From Combretum micranthum (taxonomy: Eukaryota; Streptophyta; Magnoliopsida; Myrtales; Combretaceae), in the NCBI GenBank assembly GCA_024138025.1, contig JAMXBD010001442.1:186001-250000 (forward strand): a stretch of 64,000 nucleotides of DNA, given 5' to 3'. Positions 23,634-36,142 of the stretch are shown in pieces. A program made the position numbers and the translations under genes. Each line of letters starts with the position of its first letter. Positions within the stretch are counted from its first letter, which is position 1. The notes under the pieces were generated by a model that worked only from the letters and a program-made list of their open reading frames with translations, made no database searches and had not been told where the DNA came from.

Positions 23634-23795
23634 CGTCAAGAGCTGGGGTAAGTCTCTCTTAAGGGAAACTCCCCCCAAGAGCTCAGGTAACTCCTTCCTA
23701 AGGATAACTCCCCTCAAGAGCTCAATTAACTCCCACTTAAGGTAACTAACCCCAAGAGCTGGAGTAACTCCCCTCAAGAGCTCAAACACAACATG
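23634..23795 (+). repeat. Degenerate tandem repeat downstream of integrase
   Basis: A CAAGAGCT(C/G) plus AACTCC(C) unit recurs at least five times with spacings of roughly 25-50 bases. It lies in the non-coding stretch after the integrase, where Tat-type elements often carry tandem repeats. Confidence 0.7.
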
Positions 23796-25926
23796 TCAAT
23801 GGGTTAAGTCTACAATTCCAACTAAGATCGTCATCTACTAAGGCAAATGCAAGCTCCAACTATATAATAAGGCAAGAAAGAAATATAAGGCACAAGAAAA
23901 CATATATTCCATTTATTCGAAGCTGATCGTTACAAAAGTTTTAACTGGCTTCTCAGCCAAGATAATTTTAGCTAACATACTAGCTAGTACGTTACAGGAT
24001 AAATATTTACAAGCTTAAAATCCTACAAGTGCATTGAGTCTTCGTAATGGAAGGACACCAAAATCCCAAGATAAAAGGCTCCTAGTCGTTAAACCAAGTA
24101 ACATCCGATGCCTAAGTTAACATTGGATTTTCAAGCTAGAAGTACCTAACTTTGACCATGACCTGGAATGAACAGGATGGTTGTACGTTATTTGGTTAGC
24201 TTTGACCTGAGAATGTGGATTCAGCTCGTAGATGACCTCGACAAAGTTCACTAGCTTATAGTTAAGTCCAACAAGGTCGCAACAAACCCGATCTTCTGAG
24301 CACAAATCTGCCATGCCTTCAGCTTCTCCCACTTGCGATGAAAATGACATAAGGAATGGAACTTATAGTATGAGAGAATTTCATCTTTTCCTTAGCAACT
24401 GAGGCCACAAACAAGACTAAGAAGACATTAAAAATTGCCTAAGGGCGGCAAAGCTTCTCCTCTCCTTGCTCGAAGAAATTTGCCAACAAAAGTAATCAAA
24501 CTTTATAAGTCGTAAAGACATCAACCAAGCTCACTACGAGTCCAAAGCTTCACAATGCCACTCGCCATGAGAATGGTTGAAGGCTCAGGGACCAATGCAT
24601 TAAAGAAGGCCAGTCTCCCCCCGACAACTAAGGTTTGAAGCAAAAAAGATGCACAAGAGGTTATTAAAGAGGGACAAAGCCCCCACCCATTGTTATCCAC
24701 TCCACTGTAGTTACCATGACCTCAAAAACAAATCCAGGAAGTCGGAGACATCGACCTAGGTGGTTACAAAAGAGAAACACAGCCCTAGGCCTGGAACAAA
24801 AATAGAGAAAGGAGTTAAACCAAGCTAAAAGGCCATCTTATCGACGTAGTACAACCTCCAGACCACTGACTTAACCCCTTCCCTACTTCACATAAATAGA
24901 GATAGCAAAGCAACCGACCTCATTAAACAAAGATAATAGAGCAACAACAGTCGAGACCTACAACCCAGGGTCCCTGAGGGCTCGACCTATCCAACCATAA
25001 TAATTCAAGAAAGACATCTAGCCAGAACAACAACATTTTAACTAGAAGAGAGGCATGAAGTAATTTGAAGAAGGAAATCAACTCATAGTTTAAAAATTAA
25101 GTAATTTGAAGATGTGATGAACACCACTCCAGCCGAAGGCAGTATTTATAAAGAGGAAATATGTATCCCAATAGCATTTAATGCAATCAAATCTCAAAGA
25201 TTTCACATGCTACATCCCCAACCATCCGATTAAACCTCAGGAACATACGAAGCTTCCAAAAAGAAAATTTCCAGCCACACATAGGTCTACTTACCACCTG
25301 ATTCATCCCCTACAACTAGTCTATCGCGGACCTAACACTATCCATGTACCAAATCGATGAATCCAAATATCCTGATGCGGTCACTACATAATAAATTCAA
25401 AGGTAAATTAAGAAAAATTGAGGGGGTGGGTAGGGATCTTGACATAACAGACTAAGTCTACACAGCCCACACACAACCTTCGAAAAGTGAAGTAAACTAC
25501 AAATTCTTAGTAAAGTTTCAACAACAAAAAGTGATGGAACTACAGCTAGAAGGAAGAATCACGAAGAGACGACTAAGTTCATTTAATGGAATCAATGCAT
25601 AAAAGGGACTTCAAAGGTTAAAAAAAATGATGATAAGGCAATATATGAATGAAGTTCCCTTTTATTCATTAATCAATAGCTACAATCGTAAGGCCACCTT
25701 AAGGACCAAAATAACAACCTTCCTAAAGAAGTTAGAAAATAACCTACGTTACTTTCTCCACTGTCTCTCAATCATGAAAGATCTCCTCACTTGTGGCAAG
25801 ACAAGGAGCATCTAAGATAGACTAAGCTGGACTCACACAAGGAACCCCTACAATATCCTCATAGCAGCCCTCTTTGCATGGCTCAGAGGCCAAGGTAAGG
25901 TCAGGAGCTATGATAGAAAGGACCTG
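23796..25926. other. Non-coding 3' part of the gypsy element, no gene seen
   Basis: The base composition stays like that of the element, and scattered motifs of moderate GC content occur, but no frame or domain can be supported. A purine-rich GAGGGGGTGGGTAGGGAT near 25420-25440 could be a polypurine tract, but no LTR matching 11440-12050 follows. Confidence 0.4.
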
Positions 25927-26689
25927 TCAACTCTCTCTTTGAGCAATGTCCTTAACTATGGCTAATCCCCCAATCCTTATAGGCTCCTTGCCTTCATCAT
26001 CACTTTCAACCTCATCATCACCTTCTTCTTCCTCAACATTAGTAGGGACTTCACCAAGCCACATGGCTAGGAAGCCAAGGTTCAAATCCAAATACCTCTC
26101 TAGCAATTCCTTTTGTATCAACTTGGCTATGTCCCTTGCAAGCCTTTGCTGGAGATAGGTCCACCTGCCACTCTTAAAGAGTTCCTTTATGACACACTTC
26201 TTGGTCATTTCACTCAAGAATTGCCCACTCTCTATGCTCGTCACACAAGCCTACACGAAAAGAAAGAACTCAAAAAAAAGAAAAAACGAATATAATGGAG
26301 TAAAAAATGAACAATCCTACCTTCAGGGTTTCCCACTTCAAGCTGGATGCACTAGCCTCCTCCTTCAACTTGTTAAGCTCCAAGACAATCACCTTGGCCT
26401 CCTTCTTTTATTTAGCAATCAGTTAGCGGGACAAAGAATCTTGTTCCTGCTTTATGCCTTTCCACTTGCCCTTATACTCTTCAGCAGTGACCTTAAGCAA
26501 TGATAACTGCTTCTTGGCATCAGCAGCTTTCCCATGACACCACAAGACTTTAGTCTCTATGTTATCCAGCAACTTCTGCTTCTCTTCCAAGGCAACACTC
26601 AGCTTGCTCTTGAGCTTTACCTCCTTTTTCCTTACCTTAGCGAGCTCTTTCTCAAAATCACCCTTCAACCTCTCAACCTCCTTAGAACC
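25927..26689 (-). pseudogene. Spliced antisense coiled-coil frame beside the gypsy element
   Basis: On the minus strand, 26689-26321 (123 codons, two in-frame stops) joins 26250-25927 (107 codons plus stop) across a 70-base intron with GT-AG ends, without phase change. The first part is lysine- and leucine-rich and should form a coiled coil (text like KGDFEKELAKVRKKEVKLK); the second holds EMTKKCVIKELF, RYLDLNLGFLAM and an acidic EEEEGDDEVESDDE run. Tat-type plant elements are known to carry an antisense frame between pol and the 3' LTR, and the position fits. A captured host gene fragment is the alternative. A further exon may lie near 26785-26820. Confidence 0.65.
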
Positions 26690-26845
26690 CTAGTTAGGAG
26701 ACATCACGATTAATCAGAGTAGAGACATACAAAAAGAGTTTAATGAGTATAAGAGAATGACTTACCAATCCCCAGTTCTATCTAACATACCTCATGGCCT
26801 CAACGATAATCACCATAGCCTAAAATACGAAACAAGCATATAAGG

Positions 26846-27265
26846 CCTCCGAAGTAAGCTCGTAAACAAACTAGTAGGCTTGCTATAAGCTTCTAAGTTT
26901 CGTATATATAATATATCATATATAAACATAAAACTAAAAAATGATTTCTATTTAATATATGTGTGTAAATATATGTTGCATCTCTTATCTATAATATATA
27001 AGATTGAAAAAAAATTAAGATATGGAAGATTTAATGGAAAATGAGCCAAGCTTAAGCTCAAAATAAATTTTATTTTAGACTTAATTAAAAGCTCGGTTTG
27101 GCATGAGCTTGCTTATAAATAATACTAAACTTAAATTCAAAATTAAGCTTGTTTATCTAAATGAAGTAAGATTAAACCTAAGTTTCGAGCTCAATAAAAA
27201 ACTTAAGTCAAACTCAAAACGTTTAAAGAAGCTGAGCCAAGCCTTTAAAAGCCTAACTCGTTTAC
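26846..27265. repeat. hAT-like MITE-type repeat (AAGCTC/GAGCTT family)
   Basis: Both ends contain repeated AAGCTTGAGCT-like motifs and GTAAACAAACT or CTCGTTTAC text in inverted arrangement around an AT-rich core. A related sequence occurs at 46310-46690. Exact ends and a target duplication could not be fixed. Confidence 0.45.
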
Positions 27266-29600
27266 AATCGATCAATAATTGATTCAAGCCATTGAATAAA
27301 CATCCACATAAATATAGTAGTATGTTACCAAAATAAATGTAAAGCTTGAGTACAATCATCCAACAGTCTATGATAAATATAAGAGAAAAATATATAATTT
27401 TATCCTGAGTCTTCATGTTTATGCTAACGCTATCATAAATTCCAAGCAGCTGCACAATTGCTCAACAACCATGCCACTTGGCTACTACTACAACTCACCT
27501 TAGGTAAAGTCTTGCTTAAATCCAACCAAAAGTGTCTCTAGTAAAATAGCAAATTGTAAAAGAATGAATAATCAATAAGCTAAGTAAGACGCTTCTCCTA
27601 CTCTGCTTTCACACAGGAGTACATGAGCTATCAAACATTAGATACGATGCAAGCAATAAACATATGCAAATATAACAACATCTATGGTCATCCAAAAACC
27701 ATATACAATATAGATTCATGCCCTATAATGTCAAATTTTCAAAAAACAATCTTACGCATACCAAAGCTAGGTTGCAAAACTCCAAGCCTAACCATGATCC
27801 ATATAAACCATCATCCTCAACACTCAATTGCTTAAAAATAGTTATAGCAATATATATGAAAAAAAATGTTTTATATTAAAACTTTCTTATGTATGATTAT
27901 CTCTACTCACCTTGAAGTGTGGATGTAAAAGGTCTACCAGCATTGTTGCCCCAAGACACTGAATCCCAAAATTGGCAACAATTAAAAGATGAGGTTTCCA
28001 AGTGTCAAATAGTTTCTAAAGATCTAGGCAAGGTTACATTGGTTCTTTCGCCTCCTATGACCTCTTTGTACCATCACAGGCTAATGGTGACTAGAAGGAG
28101 TTTAAATGTAGTTTATGTAATGCATGGTAATTTAAATTATAATTTAGTAGTCATTAGTCGAGTTATTAGGTGATAAAGCAATAATCCATAGATAGTCAAG
28201 AATCTATCCTGAAGGGTTTAACATCAAGCACCATTTAATTTGCGTTTTCGCTTCAATTAAAGTATCTCCAAGAGCAATTTTAACAACCAAGCACATGCAG
28301 CACCCAAAGTCCTAAAGCTAATCTAATTTGTCATCTTTCAAATGTATTCATGTGTTTTAATACTACAGTCACAAATAGTACAATATTTATAAAGATAATC
28401 ATTGGTACATGGTAGAAATCTTATTCCAATTCACTTACCATAGTAGTCTTGTAGAAGGTCCAAATCAAGACCAAGGTCACTAGAAGTAGAAATTTGATAT
28501 AGTGTAAGTCCTAAATTCACTAGATATTCTAGATAGCGTAAAACACTTTCAATCTTATCCTTAATCCTATTCAAAAATCTAGGCACATCAATATGTATGA
28601 AGCTTTTACTTTTAGTTTATCTTTTTTCGTTCACTTGGTATGTATAAAAAGCTTCTACGTTATGTGATGCAAGCTACAACATAACCACTTTCGAATACTA
28701 CTCCTAATAGGGTTAATGTCAAGATTTCGACAAAATATGCAATTAAATACTTAAACTTTTAAATCAATTGATTTAGTAATTGAACTTTAAAATTAATCAA
28801 GTTAGTATCTTAAAAAAAGAAAATCATGCACACCAGAGTACCTCTATCAAATTTTTTTAGATATTAAATTGATCAATTTCAAAAAATTTTAGACATTTAA
28901 TTTGATCAATTTCAAAATTTAAATACCAAATTGTGTTATTAAAACTCAAATATCATTTATGACACACACTTCCTAATATACAAAATTCATCATCTTTTAA
29001 CCATTCCTAAGGTCTATTTGGATTGTCTGATTTTTTCTTTTTTTGTATCTGTATAAAACCTACATCAAATCTGCATCTATAATTTATTTGTATCATATAT
29101 GTATCATATCTACTTAATCTATTTATAAGTAAAATTATCAATTTTTCATCAGTATCTATTTTTTTTTTTTTTTGACAAAATCTGTTTGACAACTATGAAA
29201 ATATGATGTCAAAATAATCAAATTGATGAAAATATGATGAAACGAATAGATCCTAAACCCATTTTAAGTAAATACGGCTGCAAGTCAGGGTCTAACTCGT
29301 GACCCAGCCCAACACTAGTAGGTATGACCCATCGGTTTTAGACCACACCTTCCCAAAGCCCAGTATGGCCCGACATCTAATCTTAAGAGGGGGAAGCTGC
29401 GTGTTCTAAGGGGTACGACAATAAGCATCAGTGTAATTTTCACATTGACGGGGAAAAGATAAAATTACTCGCACTTCCTTAAAAATAGAAATCATTCCGT
29501 TAATTAGTATTTGTTAACTCTATAAATTTGGGGAGAAAAATTCACGTCAAATAAGCACACTAAATTCAGATATAGGAACGATAACTTCTATAGGTCGAAT
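27266..29600. other. AT-rich intergenic DNA, no gene seen
   Basis: Short, AT-rich frames only. A stretch near 28730-28960 has mirrored AATTGATC/GATCAATT and AAATTAAAT motifs like a decayed foldback element. Near 29280-29390 there is GC-richer text with GACCCAGCCCAAC and TATGGCCCGAC like other hAT-type repeats of this window. Confidence 0.45.
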
Positions 29601-30060
29601 GGAGCACCAATCCAGGTTTCATGAGCACTGACAGACTGAAGTGCCTGTCAAGTGCGCTAGCACATGCTCCGACTGATCATCATCACCTGCACCTCACGTC
29701 TCGACAAGGTGGAGATGCTAATTCTACTCGAGAATCTTGTTCTTGGCAAGCCGAAAGAACAACATCCTGGAACAACCCCACGATCTGTGGGCTAGGTTCA
29801 TTCTAACCTAGTTATCATGCAGGGCAGAGAATACATGAAACTTACCTAATAGGCTAATACCAGTTTTACATGCTTTGTGTACATCACACGTACTCAAAAT
29901 GTCAAAATAATGCATTACAACAAAATAAGCTTTTCACGCTTGCCAACACCGGTAGACCAAAAGCTTGCTGCCACCTCCCAATGATACCAAGTCTGCACAC
30001 CGATTATAATTTATACACTTCCAGAGTTCCAGTCCAGAAAATACTTTTGCCAAAAATATA
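29601..30060 (-). other. Downstream flank of the HMCES-like gene
   Basis: Less AT-rich DNA follows the last recognised coding exon on the minus strand. It may hold the 3' UTR or a short final exon: an acceptor-like TGTGCAG occurs near 30000. No domain can be read. Confidence 0.35.
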
Positions 30061-33000
30061 TCACAACAAACATGTAATCAGCAGAGAGAAGATTTCCAAA
30101 TTTAGCAACACCCCACATGCTTTAAAGTTTAACACCAACAAGCCATGCAGGTGAGCGTGAAACAAGGTAGAACTACCTCTTCCGAAATATGAAAGCAAAG
30201 TAGGTTGTTTATCACCCATACTACTAACTTCTCTTTTCTTCTTCACTGGACTAGAATGATCTTTACCTTTGACACTTTTCAAATGATCTGGATCAACCAA
30301 CAACTCTTCATATTCCCGTTTAATTGGGAACTTCTCTGCAGCATCATGAGGGAGGCCAGCAGCATTGGATTTCACATCTTCTTCACCTGTCCCATAGCAC
30401 ATTGATGTTCATCGCAGTCTTCAGATTTACTTTCCTCTTTCAAAGCTTTTTGCATATTATCCTGGACAATTTGATCAGGACATTGTCTTCTTTCTTCACT
30501 ACTTGTTCCTTTTTCATGAAAAACTTTGATATCATATTCTTGTCCTCGGTCGTCAATTTGATCTACAGTAAGTCACCAGAAGCATAAGCAAGCAATGTCT
30601 TCGCTTAAAGGACATGCAAGCATTTGATTACTGTATGAAAGAACACATACCTGCAATGTATGTACCTCATAATAATGATGATCTAAACTTCCAAATGTTA
30701 GATATGAAATGATAGATTGAATTTGCTACACACCATACGATTTATATAAAATATGTAACTCTACTTTCTTTTTGTTGTCTTTGCAAGCAAGTAAAAAGAG
30801 AGAAAAGTTTTGGACTCATCACAAGCAAGTGATACCTGCTAGATGCCCTTGACATATTTGGCTCTTTTGCTTTGTTCGAAAATGTGGTTATAAAGAAACC
30901 ACCACTATCCCCTACTAACTCACCAACATTCCCTATATGTTGGCACTCCTAGGTTATATAATCGATGTCCAAGAAAAAGGTTATATAATATATGAGGTCA
31001 GTTCAATTTTGGCATTAGTAATACAGATAATTGTGAAGCAGCCAGCATATAGAATTATGTAGCTGTCATAACCACACAGAGTTGTTGTATGCAAATAGAT
31101 GAAACAGGGCAACCCTTTAATGATAGGAACTTTGCAAAAAATGGGCAGAAAAAGAAACAAAAGGCAAGCCTCCTCCTGACCCCTGCCTTGGAGAATTTAT
31201 GCTTCCTGGCCATGTAACTTGTTAACTTAACAGCAACTACTTCTAGTAAGTATTGGAATGCATATCTCCATATATGACTACAAATTTGCCATGGTGGACT
31301 TAGCCAAATCAAAGTGGCTTTGAGCCTACTAGGCTACATGCTACATTTGAATTGGCATGTGAGTTTGCATCCAGATGTATTGGATTCATTTCTTAGAAAC
31401 TTATAAGTACCGGGATGCTGTCTGCTCTGTCAGAAACAGAAGAGGGGAAACAGAAGTTCTTTCATCACAGAAATTTAAAAAAAACAGTATTTCAGTCCCC
31501 TTCTACATGTCTCTCTTTCAGGGAATATCGCAACGGTCATAAACATGGAAATATTTGCTCATAAACATGAGCTAGGATACGGGATTGGCAGGGATGAAAG
31601 GTATCACAAATGTTAAAACACAGAATAGCTACCCACATGATGCATAAATCACAACTAGGTATGAATTACATTTACCTCAGCTGAACAAATTGTGCATAAC
31701 ATTAATAAATAAATAAAAAAAAAATGAAAAAAGAAAGAGAGAGAGAGAGAATTGTCTACCTCCTTGATGCATTCAGGGCCATCAAAAGATGGCTTACCCA
31801 TTGCTGCTGTAACTGGGTACCAAACCTGGAAAAAGAAATGTCTGATATACCCTTGCTCAAAGAAAACATCACTTGACATTGCTTGTAGGGGTAGAAATCT
31901 TACCAGATCTTTTTCTTCATATGGTCTAAGCACTGAGTCATATTTGGAAGAAGCTGAACCAATCAGCCACGTATCCATTGATTCCCTGTCTCCCAAGATC
32001 ACTGGCATCCTGTCTGTGATAACAGACAAGTAAAACTACACAAATTAATGCTACTTTGCATCCAATTCACATACTTTCTAGCCAGATTGAATTCAACTAC
32101 AGAAGTTAAATTTAGAATATGACTTAAGGATCTGAAATTCAGCTGAAAAAATTGAAAACACTAGTAAGGTATTGAAAACAAGAAATAAAACTGTGTATCA
32201 TTTCTTCTTTCATCATTAGACCTGCATCCCACAAACATCCTCATATGCACATTCCAAACATGATGAATGATAATTATCCATAAGAAAAACGAGGGTATGA
32301 AGCAGTAAGAATTCCTTTGGCTATAATCAAGTAGGCAAAGAAAACACCAGGCAGATTGTGCAAATCAGAATGCAGTAATTGGATTGTTAACTGCTGCTCA
32401 TGACAAATTCAATTATCATACTGCGAATGGTAATCAAATCAAACAAGCATAAGCACAAAAACTAGGAAAAGCATTAAGGCTGTGATGAGATTCCAGCAAT
32501 CAAATACAAGCATTGCAGGTTTGGTCAATATACAGCCATCTTCCAAAAGCAAAGTCCTTTGATAGGAAGATGCATTCAGATACCAGACACACAAGAACAA
32601 AATGATAGCTTATTCAACCCTCTGCAGAATCCCCTTTCACAAAATTGAAAGATTACATGCTACGCAGAGAAGCTTATCCATAGTATTGAGGTTAAGCAGG
32701 TTATCAAGCCCAATCTTAGGAACATATGAAACTGAAAGATCCGTTTCCAGTACTAGAAGTGTAAATCTCTTACATAATGAAGGAATATAATCATGTACCA
32801 ATATTTATGATAAGAGAAGAATTTAAATAGGTAAATATCAATTCAAAAAAGAGTGCCTACCATGTAACCACTTGAGAGATGATGATGATGAAGTTGTGAG
32901 AATAGTGAACGTGTAAAGAAGCTCCCCTGCGAGGAAATATTAGCTCCCTCAGGCTACGTATGTTAGACTAATAGCACCAGAGAAACTCCCAACCAAAATA

Positions 33001-34413
33001 TTGGCATTCATGGCCATCAAGCAAGTAGCAAATCATGATATCACTAAGAAAAACCACCAAAAGTTACAGCTTTTCTGGCTTTAGGGGAGATAGTAACTCA
33101 GAACCCAAAGCATAAGAAAAAATAAGTAGGAATGTGAGTAATATGGTGAAAACTGTATATCAACTCTCAATCAATTTTTACCCCCACCCCACCTAAAAAA
33201 AAAAAAAGAAAAAAAAAGAAAAAGAAAATCTCAATCAGTCTGGTAAATTTTTCTTTTTCCTTCCAAAATTAAAAACAATGGAAGTGGCATACCTTCAGCA
33301 TTCTTCCATGAGTCATACAAAGCAGCAAAAACAAGAGGCCGACCATCCTTGAAGTGGATATAATATGGCTGCTTCTTAGAACCATCTTTTTTCCACTCAT
33401 AGAATCTGAATAATACACTACTACTCGTTTAGTTATAAAACCCCTCACATGATGTGTGTTTCTTGAACAAAGAAATAAAGGACTAATAAGGGGGTACAGC
33501 ACAGCACAATGAAATAAATTCACTGTTCCCCAACATTTACTTTCTTCTCAATCCAACGAAAGTAATAGTATAGTTCTTCATGAGCAAAATTGATCAATTG
33601 GCTTTACACGCACGCAATTATGAACATTTCGTCTTAGATAGCAAATATCATAGAAAAGTTTTATATACCCTTCAAATGCCACAAGACACCGGCTTTTAGG
33701 AATGAGACGACGAAAGGAAGCCTTTTCAGTAATCGACTCGGACCGAGCATTGAACTGCAGATTAAAATGCATTCAAAAGAAGAAACTCTCAAAAGTATTC
33801 AGAGGTAACATGTCATAAGTAGAGTCAAAAGCACAAAAGGGAAACTGATTACAATCAACACTAATAACACACGCAAACAACAACTTGCGCATACTGTTTA
33901 TTTCAAGAAAAATAATTTCCAGAAGTAATAAGTGAGATCTGATTTTATCTTCATATGAAATTAGATTGTCCTTACAATAGCTAAAGGGTAAAAAAAAAAA
34001 AACTGTTAATTTTAACGGAAGCAAAAAAAAAATTCCAAATAATAATAATAATCATATGATTACCATTTTAAAATGATCAGGTTTGTCACTCTTGTTGGTG
34101 AAGCTAGGGACTAGTCCCCATTTCATGCAATGAATCAGATATCCACCGTTATCGTCGGAAGAAGAACCGTCTTCTCTTCGCACCACCGGCAAGTCCCGTC
34201 CAGGAGAGACATTATACGACGGATCGGTACCTACATACATATATATAACACTCCGTCAATTTGAAAGAAATAAGTTCGAAGGTTGCAAAGGAAGAGAGAG
34301 AGAGAGAGAGAGAGAGACCTATCCATGTTAATGGTGCGAGAAGGCGGAGAGTTGCGATGACAAGCCCTCGGGATGTCGTCGCGGTGGAGAGTGCAACGCC
34401 CCCTTCCACACAT
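30061..34413 (-). CDS. HMCES: HMCES-like SRAP-domain protein gene, frame broken
   Basis: The product belongs to the SRAP family, whose Cys2 forms a thiazolidine link with abasic sites in single-stranded DNA during replication. Eight exons can be placed: 34413-34319, 34230-34064, 33754-33669, 33405-33293, 32926-32861, 32013-31904, 31825-31760 and 30562-30061. The start is fixed by MCGR, because Cys2 must follow the initiator Met. Conserved points: PSYNVSPG (Asn), WGLVPSF, FNARSES, FYEWK (Glu, about residue 126), LHDRMPVIL (His, about 182) and SFDGPEC. The tail carries ISKFF and QPTLLSYF, PCNA-binding-like motifs. Exons 3-7 join in frame. Exon 1 to exon 2 at the best acceptor does not, and the last exon needs two frame changes to reach the second motif. 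Domain identity is firm; functionality is not. Confidence 0.88.
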
Positions 34414-35189
34414 CCTGAAGCAGACACTGGTGGCTGAGGCTGAGTCGGTGGGAGCCGAAGGCAGACGGTTGATCGAAGTCAATATGAGCGGGAAGCGAAT
34501 GGCAAAAGGACAAGTACTAAATAAGTAAATATTAAATACACGGTTTTTTTTTTTTTTCACTCCTTTGTTTTGGAGACAATTAAAGACTCGCAGTTGTAGA
34601 CCGTCTCGAGATGAGCATGTTGCACGCACTTCAATTTCATAGATTTTTTTTTAAATATTATTATAATGAATATACTACAATCCTTCTTACATGAATGGGT
34701 ATTTAATGATGAATATAAATTTATATCACATACCAAAAATTACTATTTAATTTTTATTTTCATACAATAATATAAATATCTATGTTTTGAATATATCACA
34801 TATATAATTATCCTCTTTATATAATAAAGATAATAAGTATTATTGATATTTTACCTTTACTCCAATAATTATTTATTTTATTTTTTCACACCAAGTGAAC
34901 ATTGTAATAGTTATTACAGCCATATTATGTTACTATTGAATTAAAATTCAATTCTTCCCTTATTCAATACAATGAAATGAACAAGCGATTTATGAATTGT
35001 TTAAAATGAAAGCATAACTTCTATTATTATTTGAGGAAAAATTTTAAAAAGCATAATTTTTAAGAAACATCACTTTAAATTGTGTCTTAAATATATGATG
35101 TCATTGTACTATAATAAAATCATGTCTTTAAAATACAATTATATCATGTTATATCTTATTAACAGTCTAACATGACTAAAATCTTTCAA
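34414..35189. other. Upstream flank of the HMCES-like gene
   Basis: This stretch should include the promoter and 5' UTR. The first 200 bases are of mixed composition, the rest is very AT-rich. A (CT)n tract lies just inside intron 1 at about 34292-34317. No further gene is seen. Confidence 0.5.
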
Positions 35190-35470
35190 GTCGAGTCCAA
35201 CCCATTAGCCATCTGGGTCAATCTGTTGGACCCAAAGCCCCTACCTTAGCTCAATGGACCAACCAGCTTCTTTAACACTTAGTCAGTACTGTACTAAGTA
35301 TCCCTCGGTGTACTTTCATTGGTCAGGCCTAGCATGTGTGAACATGGATTAGTAAGGTTTATCCTACGTCCACTATAACAATCGTCAACCAGTCACTCTT
35401 TCACCATCTAATGATGCATTCAACCGCCAAGAATCCTCCAAAATTTCCATGGTTAAGATATAAAAATTAA
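35190..35470 (+). repeat. Diverged direct repeat, left copy
   Basis: This segment aligns with 40410-40690 in the same orientation: TCCAACCCA, TACCTT(A/G)GCTC, a CTCG(G/A)T(G/A)TACT block, CATG(T/C)G(T/G), GATTGGTAGG or GATTAGTAAGG, and GCA(T/G)TCAACC. Divergence is high. The pair could be LTRs of one very old element, within which later insertions (36701-40250) accumulated. Confidence 0.5.
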
Positions 35471-35953
35471 GAAAGTTGTGATCTTGTAATTTCTTATTCT
35501 AGTTATGGGGCATCTAATGTGAAAGGAAAAGGAGGATATTTTGCCTTAGCAAGAGAACCAAACTTTGCACCATGAATCAATTGCAAATGCTAATGAATTG
35601 TGAGCCATTATCTACAGAATTAAGCAGGCAATTAAATGATCTCTCAAGTGTCTTGGAGCCACCCCGTGAGAATAGATGAAGATAAATCACGATGTTGCGG
35701 TTTGTGAAGAAAGTAATAAATCAGTAATTAGTGGAGCATGTAGAAATAGTAAAGGGTAGATAATATACGGTTTCTAATTTCTTTATATAATTGCAAATAG
35801 TTCACTCTAGAGGTTGAGATATATAGCATTTTCCAAGTCTTGATCTAAGTTAAAGAACTAAACTTGTCAAATGTTATTATAAAGTGAGACTCATTATGTT
35901 CTATTCATCTTTTAATGCTTGATGCTTGAACAATATAATGTAGTCCTAATGAG

Positions 35954-36142
35954 TTGGACTCTTTTGGTGCTATTCGCATAATTCCTCATGAAGCAAATGT
36001 TTTTACGAACTATTTGGCAAATGATGATTTAAATCATGAAGAAACTCTTACTTTTGGCAATTGTTTTTGCTATTTAAATCTTGCAACATGTGGACACACA
36101 CGAACATTCCCACCAGAATTTAAAAAGTCATGGCTTCTCTAG
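35954..36142 (+). mobile_element. Possible RNase H-like fragment of a retroelement
   Basis: A 62-codon frame reads GAIRIIPHEANVFTNYLAN, which resembles the H-x-x-R-E-x-N-x-x-A-D-x-L-A end of the RNase H domain of plant non-LTR retrotransposons. The Arg and Asp positions are changed and nothing else of the element is readable nearby, so this is a weak call. Confidence 0.3.

Noticed and set aside
31752..32033. Plus-strand open frame of 93 codons
   Set aside because: It is the complement of HMCES exons 6 and 7 and has no domain.
34231..34629. Longer open frame upstream of the HMCES start, with in-frame Met codons
   Set aside because: In the SRAP family the catalytic Cys is residue 2 after removal or exposure of Met1, so the start must be the ATG of MCGR at 34413.
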